A stretch of DNA of 64,000 nt, from contig JALMQS010000225.1 of the NCBI GenBank assembly GCA_024734495.1, forward strand, positions 18,862,573 to 18,926,572. Reading direction: 5' to 3'. The notes beneath the pieces were generated by a model. It was not told the origin of the DNA and searched no databases. It saw only the letters and a program-made list of their open reading frames with translations. This stretch comes from Forficula auricularia. Its lineage: Eukaryota; Arthropoda; Insecta; Dermaptera; Forficulidae. A program made the position numbers and the translations under genes. Below are positions 55,691-64,000 of the stretch, piece by piece (within the stretch, counting starts at the first letter, position 1; each line of letters opens with the position of its first letter).

Positions 55691-56175
55691 AAATTTTTAT
55701 TAAAAAAAAATTCAAAATTGCAAGTCCAAAGATTTTCAAAATTCAAATACGCCGCGCTTTTTTAATTAATTTCAAAATATACATTTAACATTTATTCGGC
55801 CTAAAATTCGATATAATTATTTCTAAAATGATTACTATAATAAATTCAATTAAAAACATTGACCGGGAAATACCAAATGATTATTCAAATATTTATTTTG
55901 ACTCCCGGAAACCTTATTTAAGCAGAGATGCCACCCGCCAAGCCCTCTTACTCAAAAACCAATCTTTCCGTGAACAAAGGTCCTACCAATGCGGCCCATA
56001 ATTTTGTCGCGTTGCTTTTAGATTGAATGAGTTGAGCATAATGATCGGACGATAAGGTAGGTCTTAAATTGATATTACTTGTGTTTAGAAATTTTTTATA
56101 TTGTAATCTTTTCTTATAAATGTTTTATTTTTTGTGTATAAGGTCCGACATCTTACCGGGATAAACCCAAATTAA
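55691..56175. other. Intronic sequence, no feature seen
   Basis: No recognised exon or element border. Confidence 0.4.
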
Positions 56176-56337
56176 ACAGATCTCCAAGGGACCGTATCCA
56201 CCTGCAACGATATTCAAGCTTTCTTTGCAAACTGGGATATTGGCTACCCACATACAAGATCTCCAAGGGACCGTATCCATTTACCGCAACGCTATTCAAG
56301 CTTTCGTTGCAAACTGTGATATTGGCTACCCACACAA
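56176..56337. repeat. Two-unit tandem duplication, about 81 bp
   Basis: AGATCTCCAAGGGACCGTAT, then TATTCAAGCTTTC and GATATTGGCTACCCACA, occur at 56178 and 56259. Both reverse-strand copies stay open as protein, but no family is recognised. Confidence 0.7.
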
Positions 56338-56745
56338 AAACAAAGACATTGATCTTAAAAATCAATTTAACTAAATTTTCATGTTTATCGTTTTCTTCAA
56401 ATTTTCTTGTTTTCCATTTGTTAATAAAATCATTTAAAACCAAACTGCTTTCTTTTTAATTTCTTTACCTGATAATCTAAACATATTCATTTTACACCTT
56501 TTGAAAGATACTTAATTCCTATTAATCTACAGTCCACTAATTAATCGAAACCACAACAATTTTAATTGAACACTAACTTTTTTAAACCCGAGCTTCAGAA
56601 ACTTAATTTTTTTTTAGAAGCTGAGAGCTCCAGCCGAAAAGCCAAAAAAAAGAAAAAAAAAGAATAAAATTAAAGTTAGCAAATCGCTTAAGAAATTCTT
56701 AAATACTTCTGATCTGTAATACGTAAATATTTTACAAGTTTGTAA

Positions 56746-56970
56746 CTAAATACATTTAATAAGAATAAAATTAGATCGGAAACGATTGAAGTCAGCATTA
56801 AATTCTGATGCCAAATCATCCCATATTTTTTTATTCTTTAAATTAGCATCGGAATTTGAACGCTTAGATTCTAACACATCTTTATATTTATTAACGAGAA
56901 AAACAAGACGTTTCTCCTCTTCTATTGTGAAATTGGGAGTTCTTTTACTCTTAATTGAAGATTGGTCCAT
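56746..56970 (-). CDS. Myb/SANT-like DNA-binding domain fragment
   Basis: Minus-strand frame beginning MDQSSIKSKRTPNFTIEEEK, then RLVFLVNKYKDVLESKRSN and KKIWDDLASEFNADF. This matches the start of Myb/SANT-like (Myb_DNA-bind_5 or zeste-type) domains: the (N/A)FT.EE...L..LV.KYK.VLE.K motif and W..L..EFN. Such domains occur in host regulators and in PIF/Harbinger-associated proteins. Only the first two helices are clear; the frame ends after FRSNFILIKCI, perhaps at an exon end. It lies within a hydrolase intron, so a transposon relic or retrocopy is likely. Function unknown. Confidence 0.6.
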   Translation of the reverse strand: MDQSSIKSKRTPNFTIEEEKRLVFLVNKYKDVLESKRSNSDANLKNKKIWDDLASEFNADFNRFRSNFILIKCI

Positions 56971-58107
56971 ATTCTATCTAAAATTTAATATTCACTTATT
57001 CAATACATTTCAAATTTTTAAAATTACATGATTTGTCTCAGTTTTGTTGTATCTATATACTTACTTTTTTACCACTTTATTTTTATATGATTAAATAGAA
57101 AAAAAATTGATTGTTTTTAAATAATAAAAGGATACAAGACGAATGTCAAAACAAAAAAAAATTTAAACATGATTTTTTTTTTTTTTTTTTTAAATAACTA
57201 AAATCTAGGGAATTTTCGCCATTGCCAACCTATTTTCCTACCCTTGACTCGGGGTGAGCTAACTCCACACTATTTTGTTTTATGAAATTCATATTGTTTG
57301 GAACTCCAGGCTCACTCTCAACCTGAAGTTGAGTAAGCCGAGGATTATTTTTTTTATGAAACTGGCCCTAAGTGAACTCTTCTTCTCTTCCGCCAACGGC
57401 TCCTACCCCTTCGTAATAATTCAATCAATTTACCAATAAAAATACAACCAAAGTCAAACCATACAACGTCAATCATCATAAGGGGGCTATCTGTGGCACA
57501 GAGAAATACCAGTATCTGGTAAGTTCAACTTGACAAGCTAATATTATGAAGATTAATTAATTTCTCCCGTTGGGGGTAGGCGTGAGTTACCTTCATGTGG
57601 TTTAAGAGACCAACGCTTACTTTTAGCTTCACAACGACCCAAACATGCGTGACCAATTTATAAATTCAATTAGGTTTTCTTCTTCAGCCAATTTAGATTA
57701 AGGAGGGGGTAAAATTTTGCATTTTTTTTGACACACAATAAATGATCATAAGTTAAAAATTTTTCCTAAATTTTTAATAGGGTTTAAATCACAATAAATG
57801 TTAATTGGTTCGTTTGAATATTGGTAAAAAATTTAAAGGTAAACTTATCAGAATTAATTCAAACTTTTAGTGGGGGAGGCAACTCCAGGGTTAACTTTGA
57901 TATTTGTTGGTTTGTTCTATTTTGTTTTGGTTAATAATTTTTTGGGGTTATTCCTTTACGTATTCACTGGGACCAACCATTTGGTGGTTACATTAACTTT
58001 GGGTTTACCTTTGTGGTTGAGTTTCATACTTTTTGGATGAATCAACCATACGATTCATATATTTGCGCACCTGGTTCCCTAATGAACGAATTACACTAAT
58101 AGCTTAC
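56971..58107. other. Intronic sequence, no further exon seen
   Basis: T-run at 57174-57190. 57230-57500 reads like old repeat sequence. No exon with correct phase was found. Confidence 0.4.
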
Positions 58108-58220
58108 CCTCCCATTGAAATGCCAGCAGCTCCGATAGGTACTCCAGGATTGTTTTTGATGACATGTTCTACCACGGCAGTGATGTCTTCACAATTCGCA
58201 GCACAATATGTTCTTGGAGT
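58108..58220 (-). CDS. ABHD1/ABHD3-type hydrolase, exon with the nucleophile Ser
   Basis: 113-base exon, acceptor CTTTTGACAG (58221 upward) and donor GTAAGC (58107 downward). Starts in phase 0 with TPRTYCAANCEDITAVVEHV and ends GAAGISMGG, the GxSxGG nucleophile elbow with the catalytic Ser. The TPRTYCAAN block is a strong ABHD1/3 marker. The last two bases join the first base of exon 55232-55411 to complete Gly. Earlier exons (the HGLTG oxyanion block and N-terminal membrane anchor expected in the family) are not visible between here and 64000, so the next intron is longer than 5.7 kb or the gene continues beyond the window. Confidence 0.95.
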
Positions 58221-58249
58221 CTGTCAAAAGAATAAAGAATAAAAATAAA

Positions 58250-59028
58250 CCATTTTGAATAAATATTTTAAAAACATTATAATGTATTAAAGAGAGAGAA
58301 ATATCTCAAAATCTTGAAGATGAAAGAAAATATTTACTAATATGAATTTTATAACATCTTAAAATTTAAATTGCTGATGTTAGTAGACTTTCAATTTCTC
58401 AGGAAATCACAAGAAGTTGTCATCTACTAGATCTGAAATGGATTCAATACTTTTTATTTATATGTTAAAATGTTTGTGTTGAGCCCCTCGGGAGTGTCAA
58501 AATTAGCATTATAGGCCAATTGGCTACCATGTTAGATGAACGATGAACGTTTCTCTGACATATGTTTTCTGCTAAATATTTCCATCCAAGATTTAAATCT
58601 TCGTTTCTAAAATTTCCTTCCTCTGATTTTAAATTTAACCTCACAGATATGCACTTATAGCTTAAATAGAGATGGCTGAGTGTTCTAAATTTGGAATTTC
58701 TAAAAAAATCGAAAGCCAATTAAATGATTTTATATAAAATTTCAAATTATCGATAAAAGTAAACTTTAAATTTCTAATGAAATCACAGGATTATCCATTC
58801 CATCTCGGATCTAGTATATGACATATTCTTGGGATTTTCTTAGAAATTTAAATTCCTCACCATCACAAGGTAACTACTGGCTCGGATTGATTTTTGGTAG
58901 GCACTTGGTTTATTTCCAGAAAAGGGTAATTACAACCCTTCTGACATGCAATCGAAAATTCCTAATATCTCAAATTCAATAAAGAACAACATATCAGTCA
59001 TTTTTCACAATTAATTAATCACTTTTAA
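58250..59028. other. Probable intron sequence, no feature seen
   Basis: AT-rich; short frames without domains. Confidence 0.4.
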
Positions 59029-59042
59029 ATTATTCATTTAAT

Positions 59043-59602
59043 TTTTTTGCAACGAAATTTTCTCTGGAGAGAGACGGACTGGTAGAAATTTTAATTGAAT
59101 GTAATGGAAGGCAGCCCAGAGGTAGTGAGGAAAGAAAAAATTAACAGATATAAAATAAGGTGTAATTTATTGGAATCCTTCCTCCTTTCCTTTCAAACCG
59201 ACGTTTCGGAGGATTTTTCCCTCCTTCTTCAGGGTTTCAAAGGGTCAATGAATGAAACAAAAAATAAAATGTTTCCTTCTTCTCTCCACAGTAGTGTTCA
59301 AAAACATTCTTCACTTTTAACAAAGGCATAGAAAAACATTTTTTCCTCCTTTGCTTAATTAGAATTAAGAAAAGGAGGAAAAAAATGTTTTTCTATGCCT
59401 TTGTTAAAAGTGAAGTGTTTTAACACTACTGGAGAAAGAAGAAACATTTTATTTTTTGTTTAATTTATTGACCCTCTGAAAACGGAGGAAAAATCTGACG
59501 TCGGTTTGAAAGGAAAGGAAGGATTCCAATAAATTACACCTTATTTTATATGTGTTAATTTTTCTTTCCTCACTACCCCTGGGCTGCCTTCCATTACATT
59601 CA
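59043..59602. mobile_element. Large foldback element, 560 bp, with 14-bp TSD and hammerhead-like motif
   Basis: ATTATTCATTTAAT at 59029-59042 and 59603-59616. The arms (from 59093 and to 59602) pair almost throughout: TGGAAGGCAGCCCAGAG, AGGTGTAATTTATTGGAATC, AAAGGCATAGAAAAACATTT and their complements, centre near 59356. Minus-strand motif at 59232-59203: CTGAAGA, A, GGAGG, loop, CCTCC, GAAACG then TCGG. The plus-arm copy near 59474 is degraded. Confidence 0.8.
59203..59232 (-). ncRNA. Hammerhead-like motif, copy F
   Basis: CTGAAGA fits the CUGANGA core with a different N; the stem GGAGG/CCTCC is unlike the other copies but still pairs. GAAACGTC could give a GUC triplet with a one-pair stem III. 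Confidence 0.45.
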
Positions 59603-59887
59603 ATTATTCATTTAATAAAAGTTAATATATATTTTCGGAGGGCGAAACCCGATTCAAGACTCATTTGGTTAAGTGCCAAGAGTTTATCGTTAATAGCCCA
59701 TGGTGTGTTCTTTCTAATTAAATGAATTAATCGAAAATTTTACGATTAAAAAAACTCACTAATATATATGTTGCAGTAAAAGCCCGTTCTTACTAGTTAA
59801 AGCGCGTTTCAATATCTTTCTGGCAACTAGAGTTTACTTATGTTGGTTGAGTTTGGTTCAACAGTCTAGAATCTTAATTTTTGACCT

Positions 59888-60022
59888 ACCGCCTCATTTT
59901 GGGTGTTTATTTTCAAAATTTTTAAACGACAATGTCAAAAATTACATCCTCTACAACTTTGCTTCTAATTTTTGACATTTTCGTTTAAAAATTTTTGAAA
60001 ATAAACACCCTAAATGAGGCGG
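59888..60022. repeat. Palindromic MITE-like element
   Basis: CCGCCTCATTTTGGGTGTTT and (reverse complement of right) CCGCCTCATTTAGGGTGTTT, continuing through TTTTCAAAAATTTTTAAACG. Loop about 20-30 bases. Confidence 0.7.
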
Positions 60023-60207
60023 AAAATATCAATTGACGACTAGGTACCAGTACCTACATAGTGTTTAATTGCGAATATATAAGACAATATAGGTATAATA
60101 ATTTTTGTAATGAACCATTAGTGTTTTAAAATAAAAAATCAAACTATTAATTAAAAATTCTAATAAATAATAAAATGAAATTGAAAAAGTGAAAAAGTGG
60201 CTTGAAA

Positions 60208-60330
60208 CTGCCCCCTGGTCCATCGCCGTCGTCGTCTAGGTGACAAAACCTTCGGCTAGTACCTGCGGCCCATATGGGGCCCTCGGCATCTTTACGTGCG
60301 GCTCGCGGCCATATGTGACGTACGAAATGT
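60208..60330. other. GC-rich patch of unknown origin
   Basis: CCTGGTCCATCGCCGTCGTC and GTGCGGCTCGCGGCCATATG stand out in composition. No open exon in phase with the hydrolase and no tRNA structure. Possibly a transposon end. Confidence 0.35.
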
Positions 60331-60437
60331 TTTTTTCTTTTTTTTAATAATAATAAACTTCAACATTGATTTAAAAATAGGCGTAATGAAATGAAAAAGT
60401 CTCACTGAAAAAAATAGCCATTGGTATTTGTTTTTCT

Positions 60438-60540
60438 TAGTAGCACAATGTTTCAAACTATATAGTAACTATATTGTCCTTATATAGATTTTGAGAATCT
60501 ATATAGGCACTATATATAGTTTGAAACATTGTGCTACTAG
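60438..60540. repeat. Hairpin element
   Basis: TAGTAGCACAATGTTTCAAA and its complement flank a 40-base AT-rich loop that also has a small internal hairpin (GATTTTGAGAATC). Confidence 0.75.
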
Positions 60541-61562
60541 GTTATTTTAAAAATAAGATTCGAAATATTGTTTGGTGTATGTGACTTGACTTAATAATTT
60601 GTATAGTTAAAACCGAGGAGTGAACCGCGATTGGAATTAGGTGTCTTTGGAATTATCTGGAATTATTTTGGAATTCATTAGATAATTTATTGTCATCTAT
60701 TGTCTTCTACTTGGAAATGAAAGTGGAAGTGGAAGTAGGTGTACACGATTTTAGGTCGCGGTTCACCTCTCAGTTAAAAATATTTAATGTGAAATCGATA
60801 GTAGCCAAAAATATGGGGGGGGGGGGATTATAAAGATAGATCTTCGCCTGTGTGCTCTAGGTTATGTATTCAAACCGAAAGCGCTGAGTGGCGGGTTGCA
60901 TCATTAGGCGTCAAATATTAAAAGGCTGTTTTTGAATATCACTAAAAATAAATAAATAGAAAATAAAAAAACTAATAATTTTGATAGTTGAAACTATTTT
61001 TAATTATGGTTATTACCATACAAATACTTCCATTATGTTGTTGGGTCATTCAATGCATATTTTCTTTTCGTATCTGGTTGTAGTATTGTTTTTTTTCACA
61101 TTTACCCTGATTGAACACTTTCAGTGTGCCTTTGCATTCACTTATAATAAAAATTACTAACTACGAAATCCGTAAAGCCAGACATAAAAAAAATTAAAAC
61201 ATTTTTTTAAATTATTCTTATTCGTATGGAAATTTTTAGTCGTCAATGCGGCCGGTGGTCCGACTTAGGTTAGCCAGGCCTGCTTTAGAATTAAGAAATT
61301 AAAAAGCTAGTATCAAAAATATAAATAGATGCATATTTTTATTTCATAATGGATTGGAAAAGTGTGTTGAATGGATGGAAATGACATATTGTACCAATGT
61401 ATATTATTGATTTTCCAGCTTTTTTATGCCTGTATCAAGAGAAGGGATTTATAGCCTTTGAATGTAATTATTATGGAAATGAAAATTCCAAAATATGGTC
61501 GTTCTTTAGCCAGGACTGTCATTTCCATTAAGATTTAAGGATTGAAGCTGACCTGTTTAAAC
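60541..61562. other. Unassigned sequence
   Basis: A G-run at 60818-60827 and otherwise AT-rich sequence; no gene recognised. Confidence 0.4.
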
Positions 61563-63218
61563 AGCTTCTCTAGAGAAACAAAGAGGTTGTCCTCTGCTTG
61601 ATGCAAATAAACATACACACATATATATCGAGATGATATATCTGTATATATATTATTTATTTGTTTGAGAATATAGTTTCGAAGACTTGGTCTTCATCAT
61701 CAGTCATTTTTAATTATAAATGTTGTTTTTGATGGAGTCAATATCGTATGGTTATTGAAAATTTGATGTTCCTTCTTCACTAGTGGTCAGCTTAGAACTA
61801 AAGACATTCTTTTGGTTCACATTCAAATATAACCATATGTTTCCCTTTCTCCTTGTTTTACAAAGAGATATATATGTTTGTATGTTTATTTGCATCAAGC
61901 AGAGGACAACCTCTTTGTTTCTCTTTGTGAATCAACAACTCTGCTACTCTCGGCAAAACAAAAACATTTCAATTACACCCCCTTCCTTTATTTCAATCGG
62001 ATTAAAATCTATACACGGCTAATAATTCTTGACCAATTTTTAGCGATATCGTTAGTGCCATTTTTGAGAAAAAAAAACGAAAAATCTTTCATGTAAATGT
62101 CAACTTACGCAACTGTTGTGCTCCATCTAGCCTATATCGAGCTTAAGTTTAGAATTTCATAGCTCTGAGATTTATAACACAGGGGGGAGGTACATTCTTA
62201 GGTAAGTAAACATCAACTTCCAGTATTTCTATTTTAACCAAAATCTTGTGGTACTTCTTGTAGACTCTAGATAGTTTAATTTTCCACTTTCAAGGCTCTG
62301 TGACTTACCATTGACGAGATATGAACAATTAAAATATTTATTTTGCGACATGATTAATTTACACCCCCTTCTTTTATTTTAATTGGATTAATATTATTAA
62401 TACACGACTAATAACTCCATGAGAGGAGACCGGATTTTTATGCAGTAAGAAGTGCCAAAATATGCCATAAAATATGCAGTTAAAAATGCTGAAATATGCA
62501 AGTAATATGCAGAATACGTTGAAATATGCAAATATATGCAGTAAAAGATAGCAAAATAAATATTTTTATGCATTAAAAAATTAAAATTAAAGAGAAAATG
62601 ACTATATAATTGAAGGAGCGCTTTGAGAGGAATAAAATTATAAAGTAACCAAGTGACCATTATCTATTTTTTTTGGGTGAAAAATTGCACAAAATTCTCG
62701 TTATCTATTTATATAAAACTAGAAAATTTGACAAATATATTAATATTAATGTTTTGTCTGTACATTGCTCCAAATCACGCCAAATTTTGGTTGCACACGT
62801 TTCAAGCAAAGCTATGAACGAAAACACCCTCAAAAATTCCTGTCTGTATATCTGTATGTCTGTCTGTATGTTTCCGTCGTTTCCGAAAAGTTGCTCACGA
62901 TTCACGTAAAAACGGCTGAAGGGATTATTAAAACAAACCCTTCCATTGTCAGCCTTTCTCTTTGTAAAACAAGGAGAAAGGGAAACATATTGTTATATTT
63001 GAATGTGAACCAAAATAATGTCTTTATTAGTTCTAAGCTGACCACCAGTGAAGAAGGAACATCAAATTTTCAATATCCATAAGATATTGACTCAATGAAA
63101 AACAAAGATTTATAATTAAAAAAGACTGATGATAAAGACAAAGTCTTCGAAACTATAGTCTCAAACAAATAAATAATATATATACAGATATATCATCTCG
63201 ATATATATATGTGTGTAT

Positions 63219-63728
63219 TAGTTGAATAAAAGATTTCACTGTCGATGGTAACAGAATTGTTTTTATTTTAGGTTAAAAATAAAATAAAATGAGAGAGTCT
63301 TCTGTTTTTTAAATAAAATAATTTTTAATTATTTCTAGAGACTATAGTTTCGAAGGCATTGCCTTCATCATCAGTCTATCACAAATATTTCAAATTAGTT
63401 ACAAATTAAGATTTATACATAGAAAATTTTGAAAAATATATCAAATATATATTTTTCAAAATTTTCTATGTATAGTTCAGTCTATCACAAATATTTCAAA
63501 TTAGTTACAAATTAAGATTTATACATAGAAAATTTTGAAAAATATATCAAATATATATTTTTCAAAATTTTCTATGTATAAATCTTAATTTGTAACTAAT
63601 TTGAAATATTTGTGATAGACTGATGATGAAGGCAATGCCTTCGAAACTATAGTCTCTAGAAATAATTAAAAATTATTTTATTTAAAAAACAGAAGACTCT
63701 CTCATTTTATTTTATTTTTAACCTAAAA
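63219..63728. mobile_element. Foldback element, 510 bp, with 11-bp TSD, nested in the composite
   Basis: TATGTGTGTAT at 63208-63218 and 63729-63739. The outer arms pair (AAATAAAATGAGAGAGTCTT and complement). Two hammerhead-like motifs face each other: minus strand 63374-63347 and plus strand 63620-63647, both CTGATGA, T, GAAGGC, AAT, GCCTTC, GAAAC, TATAGTC. A tandem plus inverted duplication of TTTCAAATTAGTTACAAATT fills the centre. The uninterrupted target is seen at 33068-33090. Confidence 0.82.
63620..63647 (+). ncRNA. Hammerhead-like motif, copy G
   Basis: Stem GAAGGC/GCCTTC with AAT loop. The preceding TAGA can pair with the TCTA that follows GUC, giving a four-base stem I, the best complete hammerhead fit in the window. 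Confidence 0.5.
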
Positions 63729-63845
63729 TATGTGTGTATGTTTATTTGCATCAAGCAGAGGACAACCTCTTTGTTTCTCTTTGTGAATCAACAACTCTGC
63801 TACTCTCGACAAAACAAAAACTTTTCAATTAAAGCTTCTCTAGAG

Positions 63846-64000
63846 TCCAGCCTATATGCAAACCGAATCACATCTTGCTTGAACTTCAGAAGCAAGGTTG
63901 GATAAGAATAATTTCGAAATCCATTCTGACGTTGAAACAATATGACCTACACAACTAAATCGTTTTTTTTTAATCGAACTTTTTTTTCTAACAAGAACCA
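63846..64000. other. Window end, no feature seen
   Basis: Unique AT-rich sequence to the right of the composite insertion. Confidence 0.4.

Larger units (their letters stand above)
61576..63832. mobile_element. Composite insertion, 2257 bp, with 13-bp TSD
   Basis: AGCTTCTCTAGAG at 61563-61575 and 63833-63845. Contents: a foldback like 32700-33126 (61576-61972) with a minus-strand hammerhead-like motif (61703-61676: CTGATGA, T, GAAGAC, CAA, GTCTTC, GAAAC); the inverted mate of the 31740-32699 repeat (61973-62930); and a second foldback unit (62950-63832) with a plus-strand motif at 63126-63153, itself split by the 63219-63728 element. So related foldback units flank a non-coding centre. The single outer TSD implies that it arrived as one piece. 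Confidence 0.7.

Noticed and set aside
59095..59331. 78-codon frame within the 59043 palindrome
   Set aside because: Read-through of a palindromic element; no domain, and the mirror arm is not conserved as protein.

Overview
The window is a gene-poor, AT-rich, intron- and repeat-dominated stretch of an animal nuclear genome, most likely an arthropod and probably an insect. The reasons are spliceosomal exons with GT/AG borders, a Penelope-like element, BEL/Pao, RTE and Jockey/CR1-type retrotransposons, several tRNA-derived SINEs, TTAA-, TA- and 8-bp-TSD DNA transposons, and a 100-N scaffold gap (10233-10332). Nothing prokaryotic, no CRISPR array and no operon is present.

Host genes. One gene is secure: five 3'-terminal coding exons of an ABHD1/ABHD3-type alpha/beta hydrolase on the minus strand (58220 down to 47450). 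Their phases all join correctly, and the Ser, Asp and His of the catalytic triad sit in three different exons. Its 5' exons lie beyond 64000 or were not found. Two further candidate plus-strand exons (20451-20524 and 22880-22983) are unassigned.

Layout. 1-3720: degraded BEL/Pao element. 4100-5860: a pure poly(A) tract between direct repeats, a TA microsatellite and a tRNA-SINE. 5907-9960: a Penelope-like element with an inverted 5' part, split by a LINE that has an 11-bp target-site duplication (TSD). 11641-13880: a 119-bp tandem array with an inverted arm; related elements lie at 18376 and 26626. 14400-20000: DNA-transposon relics. 24372-25182: RTE fragment. 27547-28780: a LINE dissected by two later insertions. 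29150-33260: foldback elements and a C-rich minisatellite. 33696-41835: palindromes, SINEs and LINE pieces. 43988-46637: nested MITEs. 47450-58220: the hydrolase gene, whose introns carry a hAT-like MITE that itself contains a gag-only LTR element with 132-bp LTRs. 59043-63832: more foldbacks, ending in a 2.26-kb composite insertion.

Most interesting signal. At least ten places carry a motif of the form CTGANGA, one extra base, a hairpin, then GAAAC; several continue TATAGTC. The hairpin stem varies between copies with pairing largely kept (GAGGGC/GCCCTC, GAAGGC/GCCTTC, GAAGAC/GTCTTC, GGAGG/CCTCC). This resembles a type I hammerhead ribozyme with a very short stem III, as known for Penelope-like elements and retrozymes. 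Most copies lie in short foldback elements, and the foldback class is flanked by 7-14-bp TSDs, which suggests target-primed retrotransposition rather than cut-and-paste. One copy lies downstream of the recognisable Penelope-like element. Ribozyme activity and the family relationship are inferences.
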